Source: an uncultured Bacillota bacterium (GTDB lineage: Bacteria > Bacillota_I > Bacilli_A > RFN20 > CAG-449). Taken from it: a DNA stretch of 8,543 nt. Below the pieces are notes generated by a model. That model searched no databases and had not been told where the DNA came from. It worked only from the letters and a program-made list of their open reading frames with translations. Position 1 is the stretch's first letter. Every line of letters begins with the position of its first letter. Positions 1 through 6,829 of the stretch are shown here, piece by piece. Location of the stretch: NCBI GenBank assembly GCA_905204225.1, contig CAJKZK010000079.1, forward strand, positions 1 through 8,543, in the 5' to 3' direction. Position numbers and translations under genes: made by a program.

Positions 1-2
1 AA

Positions 3-503
3 AAAGCCTTAAAAATTCTAATTTCTATAATTTCATTATTATTTATTTCTTATTTTGGATCTATTGTCGCAATATGTGTATCTAATCATGAAGATGAATT
101 CTATGGAATGGTCAATAATGATGGTTATGGCCATTTTGATTTTACTGGATATAGAATGGAAGATGAAAGAATTTATGTTGGGCAGCATGGTAATGTAGAA
201 TTTTATTATAATAAATAGATTCATACTGATAAAGAAGATATTTCTTCACCAAATTATATTAATTTACCAAGATATTGGACCGGCCTAGAAATTGATGGAA
301 AAACTTTACCTAGAGATGTATATGCTTCTTATAGAATTGTTACTTATAATTTAAAGCCAGGAATTTCTATTAGTTCATCATTTATGAGAATGCCTTCTAA
401 AATATTTTTTAATGGTACATTAGCTTATGAAATTGGTACACCCACAAAACAAAAGCAAAGTGCCGGTGTTCCTTTAGAAGGTAAAACATATCATTTTTAT
501 TAA
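3..503 (+). pseudogene. Remnant of a 7TMR-DISM-type membrane sensor (N-terminal part, amber-interrupted and truncated)
   Basis: One frame stays open from the left edge to TAA at 501-503 except for a TAG at 216-218. It begins with a hydrophobic segment (KALKILISIISLLFISYF), so the missing start codon is probably only a few codons upstream. An extracellular region follows with the pattern of the jelly-roll sensor domain of 7TMR-DISM histidine kinases and cyclases. This includes a VEFYYNK stretch just before the stop, NLPRYWTGLEIDGKTLPR and YASYRIVTYNL after it, then FFNGTLAYEIGTP, which fits the family's NGxL...G element. Intact relatives continue through the rest of this domain, seven membrane helices and an output domain; here the frame ends inside the sensor domain. 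The homology runs across the TAG, and TAG is a genuine stop elsewhere in the window (3207-3209), so decay is the simplest reading. A sequencing error at the TAG would not explain the C-terminal loss. Family assignment is from remembered motif patterns. Confidence 0.6.
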
Positions 504-521
504 GAAAATTTTCCTGTTTTT

Positions 522-647
522 TTAGATATCAAAATTAACAAAATAAACAAGTAATTTATATTCTTGATAAATATCATTAAACGCTCTTTCCATGACTTGT
601 TTTGAAGAAGATTTTAAATCTTTTAAATCTTTGTTAGTGATATCCAT
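522..647 (-). CDS. Small hypothetical protein, 41 aa
   Basis: On the minus strand an ATG at 645-647 opens a 41-codon frame ending in TAA (522-524 on the plus strand). It is preceded at good spacing by TAAGGAGAG (plus-strand 652-660), a near-ideal Shine-Dalgarno sequence and as strong as any in the window, which is the main reason to list it. The peptide starts MDITNKDLKDLKSSSKQVME, is Lys/Asp/Ser-rich in its first half and ends in a short aromatic and hydrophobic stretch (YKLLVYFVNFDI) too short for a confident membrane helix. I do not recognise a family. It converges on the broken sensor gene, whose frame stops 18 bases away, so it may equally be the surviving 5' end of a gene truncated by the same rearrangement. 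No clear minus-strand promoter was identified. Confidence 0.35.
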   Translation of the reverse strand: MDITNKDLKDLKSSSKQVMERAFNDIYQEYKLLVYFVNFDI

Positions 648-742
648 TTTTCTCTCCTTACATTAATAAGACAATATTAAATAAATTTTTCGTTGGTTTA
701 TTTTAATTTTAGCAAAATTTAAAAAAAATTTAATTAGCTTTT

Positions 743-772
743 TTGAAAGCGATTACAACTTACGCTTAATAT
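743..772 (+). promoter_or_regulatory. Candidate SigA-type promoter of the glycan operon
   Basis: TTGAAA at 743-748 (one mismatch to TTGACA) is followed after 18 bases by TAATAT at 767-772 (four of six matches to TATAAT). It would give a leader of about 160 nt before the ATG at 942. The -35 box coincides with the cre-like operator at 744-757, an arrangement expected for a repressed promoter. The whole 660-930 region is very AT-rich, so other -10-like strings exist (for example TATAAA at 821-826), and this choice rests mainly on the operator overlap. Confidence 0.4.
744..757 (+). promoter_or_regulatory. cre-like / LacI-family operator
   Basis: TGAAAGCGATTACA fits the catabolite-responsive-element consensus TGNAANCGNTNNCA at every fixed position and is pseudo-palindromic around the central CG, as LacI-family operators are. 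It lies 185 bases upstream of the first operon gene and on top of the candidate -35 box. The known role of such sites is binding of CcpA or a local sugar-responsive LacI-type repressor. Which protein binds here cannot be told, since no regulator of that family is encoded in the window. Confidence 0.6.
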
Positions 773-941
773 TTACAAGAATACGCACATGTTTAAATTT
801 TTTATAAATTTTTAATTTAATATAAATTTAGTTTTCTTAGGAGAACAATTTTATTTCATTATCATCAAGCAATTTTGTTAATTATTATTCGTTTGAAAAT
901 AAATTTTATAACAAAATAAGTCTTGATAACAAGGAGGAAAA

Positions 942-2504
942 ATGAAACTAAAAACATCTAAATTAGCTTTATGCGTTTTATCTGCATTACTTTTAGTAGG
1001 TTGCGCTACTTCAACATCAAGTAATCAACCTACAACTTCTAGTCAAGAAACTACAAGTTCAGCTACAACAAGCAAACCTCAATCTTCTATTACAAAAACT
1101 TTAACAGGTATCGAAATTAGTAAAATGCCTAAAAAAGTTAATTATGAAGAAGGCGATATTTTTGATAAATCAGGCTTAGAAGTTAAAGCAAAATATTCTA
1201 ATAACAAAGATGAAATAATTAAAGATTATTCTATTGATAAAGAAAATACACCTTTAAAATTAGAAGATAAAGAAGTTATTATTTCTTATAAAGGTTTCAC
1301 TGCATCTATTAAAATTACAGTTATAGAAAAACATTATGATTTAACTATCGATTCATTAGGTAACCATATATTTGAAGCTGAAGATTTAGTGCCAGATGAA
1401 AAATGGATTATGAGAGATGATATGGCTAATGCTGGTCATACATCTTATGTAGTTGATTCAGCTGATTCAAGCAATGGAAAATCTATTGAAAGATATGATA
1501 TAAATTCTATTCTTACATTAGATTTCTATGCAAATGAAAATATTACTTTAAAATTATCTGCAGTTGTTTCTAATTATGATGAGATTAATTTAAATGATTC
1601 AGTTATTTTTAAGGTTGATGATACAACATTAGTTTCTGATAATCCTACTCTTGGACATAGAAATCCTAATGATTGGTGGAATTGGCAAACAGCATTATTT
1701 AATGAAATAGATTTAACAAAAGGAAGCCATTCACTTACAATTAAAATGTATACAGCTAGACCTAATTTAGATTGCTTTAACTTCCATGTTAAAAAATATG
1801 GTGAAACAGTTGAAGAACGCAAATTAACTTCAATTTCTATTGATACAATGCCAACTAAAACTACTTATAATGTTGGAGAAGTTTTTGATCCAACTGGTAT
1901 GAAAATTAAATTAAATTATTCCGATTCAAGTTATGAAATTAGTGAAGAATTCACATGTGATACCACAACTCCTTTAACAGAAGAAACAAAAAATGTTGAA
2001 GTAAAACATGGTGACCTTACCACTACTGTTTCTATTACTGTTATTAATAAAGGTGAAACAATTTCTGAATCAAAAGTTATTAAATTAGAAGCTGAAGACT
2101 TTGATAAAACAAATCTTCAAAATAATGGTAACGGATTTGTTGAAAATACAGATTTTGCAAGTGGTGGAAAATGTTTAGGTAATGGTACACATGGTACAAT
2201 TGAATGGACTTATACATTAACTAAAGAAATGAAATTAGATATCTTAAGTGTAGTATGTAAATATGAAGATTATTTTGTTAAAGATTATTTCAAAATCTTT
2301 ATTGATAATGTAGAAGTCTCTTTACAAAATCCTGAATTAAAGTTAGGAAGAACAGATGGTAATGATTGGTTTAATTTTAAAGAAGCAAATTATGTTCAAC
2401 AAACATTACAAACTGGTACACATAAAATTAAAGTTCAAATCGGTACAGAAGATGCAGCAGGTTGTAATACAGATTATATCCAATTTACATTTACTGAAAT
2501 CTAA
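942..2504 (+). CDS. Surface lipoprotein with two Ig-like (Big_3) and two carbohydrate-binding-like modules
   Basis: This 520-residue secreted lipoprotein is probably a glycan-binding protein at the outer membrane face. A Lys-containing n-region and hydrophobic core end in lipobox LVGC, with lipidated Cys21. A Ser/Thr linker (22-51) follows. Then comes a two-part unit repeated twice: an Ig-like Big_3 domain (about 53-128; pattern LTGIEIS..., Y.EGD.FD.SGL.V...YS) and a jelly-roll domain like CBM6/CBM35 (about 139-286; opens FEAED, closes with GSHSLTIKMYTARPNLDCFNF). The second copies lie at about 294-368 and 379-520. Both jelly rolls carry an NDW motif (NDWWNW 243-248, NDWFNF 474-479) whose aromatic residues could contact sugar. 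The start is fixed by AAGGAGG at 931-937. It is the first of four closely spaced genes ending with a GH3 hydrolase, which supports a glycan-binding role. CBM assignment is by pattern; the ligand is unknown and no catalytic domain is seen. Confidence 0.8.
   Translation: MKLKTSKLALCVLSALLLVGCATSTSSNQPTTSSQETTSSATTSKPQSSITKTLTGIEISKMPKKVNYEEGDIFDKSGLEVKAKYSNNKDEIIKDYSIDKENTPLKLEDKEVIISYKGFTASIKITVIEKHYDLTIDSLGNHIFEAEDLVPDEKWIMRDDMANAGHTSYVVDSADSSNGKSIERYDINSILTLDFYANENITLKLSAVVSNYDEINLNDSVIFKVDDTTLVSDNPTLGHRNPNDWWNWQTALFNEIDLTKGSHSLTIKMYTARPNLDCFNFHVKKYGETVEERKLTSISIDTMPTKTTYNVGEVFDPTGMKIKLNYSDSSYEISEEFTCDTTTPLTEETKNVEVKHGDLTTTVSITVINKGETISESKVIKLEAEDFDKTNLQNNGNGFVENTDFASGGKCLGNGTHGTIEWTYTLTKEMKLDILSVVCKYEDYFVKDYFKIFIDNVEVSLQNPELKLGRTDGNDWFNFKEANYVQQTLQTGTHKIKVQIGTEDAAGCNTDYIQFTFTEI
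1098..2501 (+). repeat. Internal duplication: two Big_3 + CBM-like units
   Basis: Two units encoded at about 1098-1802 and 1821-2501 share the same domain order and key motifs. LTGIEISKMPKKVNYEEGD matches LTSISIDTMPTKTTYNVGE, FEAED matches LEAED, and NDWWNW matches NDWFNF. The copies have diverged strongly, so the duplication is old and is visible at protein level rather than as a DNA repeat. Confidence 0.7.
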
Positions 2505-2516
2505 GGAGGAAATTAA

Positions 2517-3209
2517 ATGAATAAAAAATTAAAATTAGGATTATTATCTACCCTTCTTTTAGTTGGTTGTAATGTTGTTACTCCCCCTTCAAGTAGTAGC
2601 AGCACTCCTTCAAATGGAGAATTTGATTATGAAGATCCTAAAACTAATATTGTTTCTGAATCAAGTCATTCTAGTAGTTCTTCTTCAACATCAACTCGTA
2701 AAGATAATTATGGTGATTTAGATATAGAAGTACTAACAACTGTAAATGATAATGGAACATTTTTAGTTGAAGCCGAAGATTGTGATACAAAAGGTTGTAC
2801 ATTACAAACTGGTTGTGTTGGATTTTTTGAATCAACATCATTTGCAAGTGGAAATATGTGTATTGCTTGTATAGCTGCTCCTTCAATTTTAGCTTTTTCT
2901 TTTGAATTAGAAAGTAGTTGTGATATTGAATTTATTACTGTCAGCGCTAAATATGAAAATCCTTGGAGTCTAGATCAAAACGTTTCTTATTATGTCGATA
3001 AGGATGGTAATAATTTTGTTCATACTTTATCTTCAAATGGTTATACAGATTTTGGACGCGCAGATGGAAATGATTGGTACAATTTTAAAAATGTTTCTTT
3101 AGGGAAATTGTCTTTAAATCGTGGCACTCACACTATGTATATTCAAGTTAAAGGAGCTTTTCCAAATACTGATTGCTTCAAATTAATTGCAACTAATTTT
3201 GATAAATAG
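2517..3209 (+). CDS. Surface lipoprotein with one carbohydrate-binding-like module
   Basis: This 230-residue lipoprotein has a signal peptide ending in lipobox LVGC with lipidated Cys18. A Ser/Thr/Pro-rich spacer runs to about residue 65 and includes two serine runs, and a single jelly-roll-like module occupies about 82-230. The module resembles the last module of the preceding gene: VEAED against LEAED, GFFESTSFASG against GFVENTDFASG, and GRADGNDWYNF (180-190) against GRTDGNDWFNF, with a closing RGTHTMYIQVKGAFPNTDCF strand pair. It looks like a one-module paralogue made by partial duplication. It contains several Cys residues beyond the lipidated one. Its SD site AGGAGGA (2504-2510) overlaps the upstream stop codon, so the two genes are almost certainly co-transcribed. 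The likely role is glycan capture beside the GH3 enzyme; the ligand is unknown. The stop is TAG. Confidence 0.78.
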   Translation: MNKKLKLGLLSTLLLVGCNVVTPPSSSSSTPSNGEFDYEDPKTNIVSESSHSSSSSSTSTRKDNYGDLDIEVLTTVNDNGTFLVEAEDCDTKGCTLQTGCVGFFESTSFASGNMCIACIAAPSILAFSFELESSCDIEFITVSAKYENPWSLDQNVSYYVDKDGNNFVHTLSSNGYTDFGRADGNDWYNFKNVSLGKLSLNRGTHTMYIQVKGAFPNTDCFKLIATNFDK

Positions 3210-3223
3210 AAAGGATTAAATAA

Positions 3224-6223
3224 ATGAAAAGAACAAGTGCAGTAGGTATTATTTCTACCGCAGTTATGTTAACAGCTTTGCTTACAGTAGGTAATGTTGT
3301 AGCTAGTGCGTATGGTGGAATTATAGATACATTCTTTAGCAAAAGTAATGTTATAATGGATGAACAAACTCAAAATGCTTTAACAAAAGGCAAAGATTTA
3401 GCTAAAGAAATTCAAGAAAATGGTACAGTTTTATTAGAAAACAAAAATAATACTTTACCTTTACAAAAAGCAGAAGGTCAAGAAAAATTAAGAGTTAATA
3501 TTTTTGGCTGGGGAGGTAGTGATAATGGCTTCCTTTATCAAGGTGGTGGATCAAGTGAAGGTGGTTATTCTCTTGATAAAATATCTTTATATAATGCTTT
3601 TAGAAATAATGGTTTTGAAATTAATGAAGAATTAGCTAGTGCTTATAATGGTTTACCTTATCGTAGAGAAGGTGCTCCAGATCAAAATCAACATTCAATT
3701 TATTATCGTGCTTATGACCCTGATGAAAGTTTCTATACAGATTCTTTAATGAATAAAGCTATTGAATTTTCTGATGTTGCTATTGTAGTCTTATCTAGAA
3801 GAGCAACAGAAGGTGATGATTTACCAAAAGTAAGTTATGACGAGAATGGAAATGCTGATTATTCAAGAAGATATTTATCATTATCTGCTAAAGAAACAAT
3901 TATGTTAAGAAAGGTAACTAATAAATTTAATAATGTAATTGTTTTAGTTAATTCATCTGCTCCAATGGAATTAGGATTTGTTGATTATTATAAAATTGGT
4001 GCATGTTTATACATTGGTTATCCTGGATATTATGGTACAGAATCTATTGCCAAAATCATTTCAGGAGAGACTCAACCAAGTGGTCATTTAACTGATACAG
4101 TAGCATATGACCTTAGAACTGCTCCAAGTTATGTTAATGCTGGTCCTGATGCAACTCATGTTTATAATGGTAAAGGTGGTAGATATACTGATTATGCTGA
4201 AGATATTTATGTTGGTTATAAATGGTATGAAACTGCTAATACAGAAGGATATTTTGATAGTTGTGAATTAAATATTTATGGTAAAAATAGACGTGGATAT
4301 GATGCAGTAGTTCAATATCCATTTGGATATGGTTTAACATATACAAATTTCTCATGGGATATTGAAGAAATTAAAGTTCAACATACTCTTGATGATGGAT
4401 CTTTAACTGAAGCAACTAATTTACAAGAAAATCAAACTTTGTTAGCTAATGATGTCATTACTTATAAAGTTTGGGTTGAAAATACTGGTTCAGTTCCAGG
4501 TAAAGACGTAGTTGGTTTATATTATAGTGCTCCTTATACTAAAGGAGGTATTGAAAAATCAAGTATTAATCTTGCTGACTTCCAAAAAACAGATTTATTA
4601 GAGCCTCAAAAAGGTCAATATTTAACTTTAACATGTAAAGCTTCACAAATGACAAGTTATGATACTTATGATCGTAATAATAATGGATTTATGGGTTATG
4701 AACTTGAAGCTGGTCAATATACTTTATCTTTAAGATCAGATGTTCATAATGTAAAATTAGATAAATTAAATCAACCAATGTCATATGATTATAAAGTACC
4801 TGAAAATGGATATAAATATGCAACTGATGAAGTAACTGGTAATGAAGTAAAAAATAGATTTACTACTTATACTAATACTACTTCAGGGGCAAGTTCAACT
4901 TGCGATGAGCCTCAAACAAATTATGCTTTATCCATTGATGGTAATGATATTTCGGATGATTATAATCAAAATATTACATATTTAACTAGAGCTGATTTTG
5001 CTTCCACTTTCCCTCAAGTAACAGAAACTAGAACAATGTCTAATGATATGTTTAAAAATGTTTTCTTGGTTCATAGTCCGTTTGTAGATAATAATGATGA
5101 AATGCCTAAAACATCTTCAACCTCTACTTCATGGACTCTAGATGACGTTAAAGGTTTAGCTTATGAAGATCCAAAATGGCAAGAATTAATTGAACAATTA
5201 AGTGTTCAACAATTAGCAGATCTATGCGCTAATGGTGGATTTGGTACAATGGCGATTAACTCTATTAAAAAGCCAAAATGTACTGATAGTGATGGTGGCA
5301 CTGGCTTTACTAGTGGTGTCTCTACTGGTGAAGATGGACATGCCATTAAATATCCTGCCGCTAATGTTTTAGCAGGCACTTGGGATTGGAAAGAAGCATA
5401 TAAATGGGGTCATGCTATTGGTGATGAAGGTCAAGCATTAGGTATTCAAGGTTGGTATGCTCCTGGATGTAATGTGCATCGTTCTCCATTAGGTGGAAGA
5501 AACTTTGAATATTTCTCTGAAGATGCATATATGTGTGGTGTTTTTGTTGCATATACTGTTAAAGGTTGTACTGAAAATGGTGTATATGCATATATGAAAC
5601 ATTTTGCTGGTAATGATACCGATGAAGGTCGAAATGGACAATTTAAATGGATGACTGAACAATCATTAAGAGAAATTTGGGCTAAGCCTGGTGAAATTGC
5701 TACAAAAGTTGGTGGTGCTAATGCAATGATGGCATCAGTTGATAGAGTTGGTGCAACTAGAGTTACTGGTTCTTATGCTTTGCTTGAAACTGTTTTAAGA
5801 GGTGAATGGGGCTTTAGAGGTTCTGTTATTACAGATTATTATCAAGGTGGTAATGTTAACGATTTAGATGAAGGTATTAGAGCAGGTAATGACTTAGCTT
5901 TATTGCCTGGTGGAACTCATACTGTATTTGATGAAGATAAAGGTACTTGGAGTGCAACTGGAGTTAAAGCTTTACAAAAATCAGCTCATAATATTCTCTT
6001 TACTTATATTGATACAGTAAATAGAACAGAAAAAGCTCAAAACATTGATTTTGGTAGTACTTCAGGAACTAGACAAACAACAAATGATGGTACTTGGTGG
6101 AGAGGTGTTTTAATTGGTGCTGATGTAATATTAGGTTTAGCAGTTATCGGCATGGTTACAACTAGTATAGTATTAACTTGGGTTCTCCCACATAAAAAAC
6201 TTATTAAACGCGAAGGAGAATAA
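3224..6223 (+). CDS. Membrane-anchored GH3 glycoside hydrolase with permuted domain order
   Basis: This 999-residue exo-acting beta-glycosidase of family GH3 (beta-glucosidase or beta-xylosidase type; substrate not predictable) acts outside the cell. An N-terminal hydrophobic segment (about 6-26) ends at ASA (27-29), a possible signal-peptidase site. The (alpha/beta) GH3 C-domain comes first (about 58-375; ENGTVLLENKNNTLPL, acid/base candidate Glu196 in RRATEGDD). A fibronectin-III-like domain follows (about 405-510; VENTGSVPGKDVVGLYY). The TIM-barrel GH3 N-domain comes last (about 645-930). It carries SDGG at 689-692 with substrate-binding Asp690, GGRNFEYFSED at 757-767, KHFAGND at 792-798, and LLETVLRGEWGFRGSVITDY with nucleophile Asp871. 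Residues 961-986 form a membrane helix followed by a basic tail (HKKLIKRE). Canonical GH3 enzymes have the barrel first; the reverse order is known from some rumen Butyrivibrio and Ruminococcus beta-glucosidases. All key catalytic residues are present. SD AAGGA at 3211-3215 lies just after the upstream stop. Confidence 0.92.
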   Translation: MKRTSAVGIISTAVMLTALLTVGNVVASAYGGIIDTFFSKSNVIMDEQTQNALTKGKDLAKEIQENGTVLLENKNNTLPLQKAEGQEKLRVNIFGWGGSDNGFLYQGGGSSEGGYSLDKISLYNAFRNNGFEINEELASAYNGLPYRREGAPDQNQHSIYYRAYDPDESFYTDSLMNKAIEFSDVAIVVLSRRATEGDDLPKVSYDENGNADYSRRYLSLSAKETIMLRKVTNKFNNVIVLVNSSAPMELGFVDYYKIGACLYIGYPGYYGTESIAKIISGETQPSGHLTDTVAYDLRTAPSYVNAGPDATHVYNGKGGRYTDYAEDIYVGYKWYETANTEGYFDSCELNIYGKNRRGYDAVVQYPFGYGLTYTNFSWDIEEIKVQHTLDDGSLTEATNLQENQTLLANDVITYKVWVENTGSVPGKDVVGLYYSAPYTKGGIEKSSINLADFQKTDLLEPQKGQYLTLTCKASQMTSYDTYDRNNNGFMGYELEAGQYTLSLRSDVHNVKLDKLNQPMSYDYKVPENGYKYATDEVTGNEVKNRFTTYTNTTSGASSTCDEPQTNYALSIDGNDISDDYNQNITYLTRADFASTFPQVTETRTMSNDMFKNVFLVHSPFVDNNDEMPKTSSTSTSWTLDDVKGLAYEDPKWQELIEQLSVQQLADLCANGGFGTMAINSIKKPKCTDSDGGTGFTSGVSTGEDGHAIKYPAANVLAGTWDWKEAYKWGHAIGDEGQALGIQGWYAPGCNVHRSPLGGRNFEYFSEDAYMCGVFVAYTVKGCTENGVYAYMKHFAGNDTDEGRNGQFKWMTEQSLREIWAKPGEIATKVGGANAMMASVDRVGATRVTGSYALLETVLRGEWGFRGSVITDYYQGGNVNDLDEGIRAGNDLALLPGGTHTVFDEDKGTWSATGVKALQKSAHNILFTYIDTVNRTEKAQNIDFGSTSGTRQTTNDGTWWRGVLIGADVILGLAVIGMVTTSIVLTWVLPHKKLIKREGE

Positions 6224-6227
6224 ATTC

Positions 6228-6749
6228 ATGAAAATTAAATCAAATTTAAGATTATTTATCTTTCAATTAATTGCTTCTATTTGCGCAATATTTACATTTG
6301 TCTTTACATTTGTAAAAGCATATTTTGAAGAATCAAAAGCAGATTTAAGTCTATTTGAAATGGTAATTGGTGTTGAAGATCGTTTGCCTACTAATGGAAT
6401 ATTAATATTTGGTTTTATTCTTATAGCTATTGGTATGATAGTGGCAATTGGATTAACTATTTTATTAATTATTAAAGATAGTAAAGATATTGAAAAAATA
6501 CTTACTATTGGTGGTATTGTCAGTGGGTTATCTATCTTAATAGGTGGTATTTTACTTGCTTGTAGTATCTTTATTACTGGCTTAAACGAAACAAATTCTG
6601 CTTTAGGATTTACTCAAGGAAACTGGGGTATTAAATCTGGCAACATCTTGGTTCCTGTATTTGCTTTAGCATCATTTATTTGTTCTTATCCAAGTGCATG
6701 TGTAATCTTACATAGAAAAGATCAAGAAGACAAACTTAAAAATTTATAA
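6228..6749 (+). CDS. Small four-helix membrane protein of unknown function
   Basis: This 173-residue protein is predicted from its hydrophobicity to have four membrane helices (about 8-29, 57-82, 91-118 and 139-161). It has a short Lys/Arg N-terminus, loops of moderate length, and a charged C-terminal tail (HRKDQEDKLKNL). By the positive-inside rule both termini should be cytoplasmic. I recognise no family or catalytic motif. Its ATG is 4 bases after the GH3 stop, and its SD AAGGAG (6213-6218) lies inside the end of the GH3 gene, so it is translated from the same message and perhaps coupled. That tight linkage to an enzyme ending in a membrane helix suggests a membrane partner, chaperone or localisation factor, but this is inference only. 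Confidence 0.75.
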   Translation: MKIKSNLRLFIFQLIASICAIFTFVFTFVKAYFEESKADLSLFEMVIGVEDRLPTNGILIFGFILIAIGMIVAIGLTILLIIKDSKDIEKILTIGGIVSGLSILIGGILLACSIFITGLNETNSALGFTQGNWGIKSGNILVPVFALASFICSYPSACVILHRKDQEDKLKNL

Positions 6750-6760
6750 AATCTCAAAAC

Positions 6761-6788
6761 TTGACAAAAAAGGAATTTAAAGTATAAT
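6761..6788 (+). promoter_or_regulatory. Consensus SigA promoter of the two-component genes
   Basis: TTGACA (6761-6766) and TATAAT (6783-6788) both match the housekeeping sigma consensus exactly, with a 16-base spacer. Transcription would start near 6795. The -35 box begins 11 bases after the upstream operon's stop codon and no clear intrinsic terminator lies between, so read-through from the glycan operon is possible. Confidence 0.85.
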
Positions 6789-6817
6789 AAGAGTATGGAT
6801 ATTTTATCCATGCTCTT
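6789..6817 (+). promoter_or_regulatory. Inverted repeat over the transcription start (operator or 5' hairpin)
   Basis: The arms 6789-6800 (AAGAGTATGGAT) and 6806-6817 (ATCCATGCTCTT) are complementary over 12 positions with one T-G wobble, around a 5-base loop. The repeat starts directly after the -10 box and spans the predicted start near 6795. It could be a DNA operator for a dimeric repressor or, if transcription starts at the first arm, a 5' hairpin. It is followed by TTAATTGG rather than a T-run, so it is a poor intrinsic terminator. Confidence 0.6.
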
Positions 6818-6829
6818 TAATTGGTTATT

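Noticed and set aside
216..218. TAG recoding (amber reassigned to an amino acid)
   Set aside because: TAG ends the second lipoprotein gene at 3207-3209 in a normal position with the next SD immediately after, so it acts as a stop in this genome.
504..523. Short palindrome GAAAATTTTC followed by CTG and a run of seven T, as a terminator
   Set aside because: All A-T in the middle with no room for a loop; only about three pairs could form, too weak to call an intrinsic terminator.
839..945. Possible leader peptide: AGGAG at 839-843, then a frame from ATT 853 to TGA 943-945 overlapping the first operon ATG
   Set aside because: It needs an ATT start codon, which is very rare, and the peptide has no recognisable attenuator features.
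1574..1822. Minus-strand ORF of 82 aa opposite the first lipoprotein gene
   Set aside because: Antisense shadow of a domain-bearing gene, with no family resemblance.
2671..2886. Minus-strand ORF of 71 aa opposite the second lipoprotein gene
   Set aside because: It lies wholly inside a well-supported gene, has odd His/Leu/Tyr-rich composition and no independent start signal.
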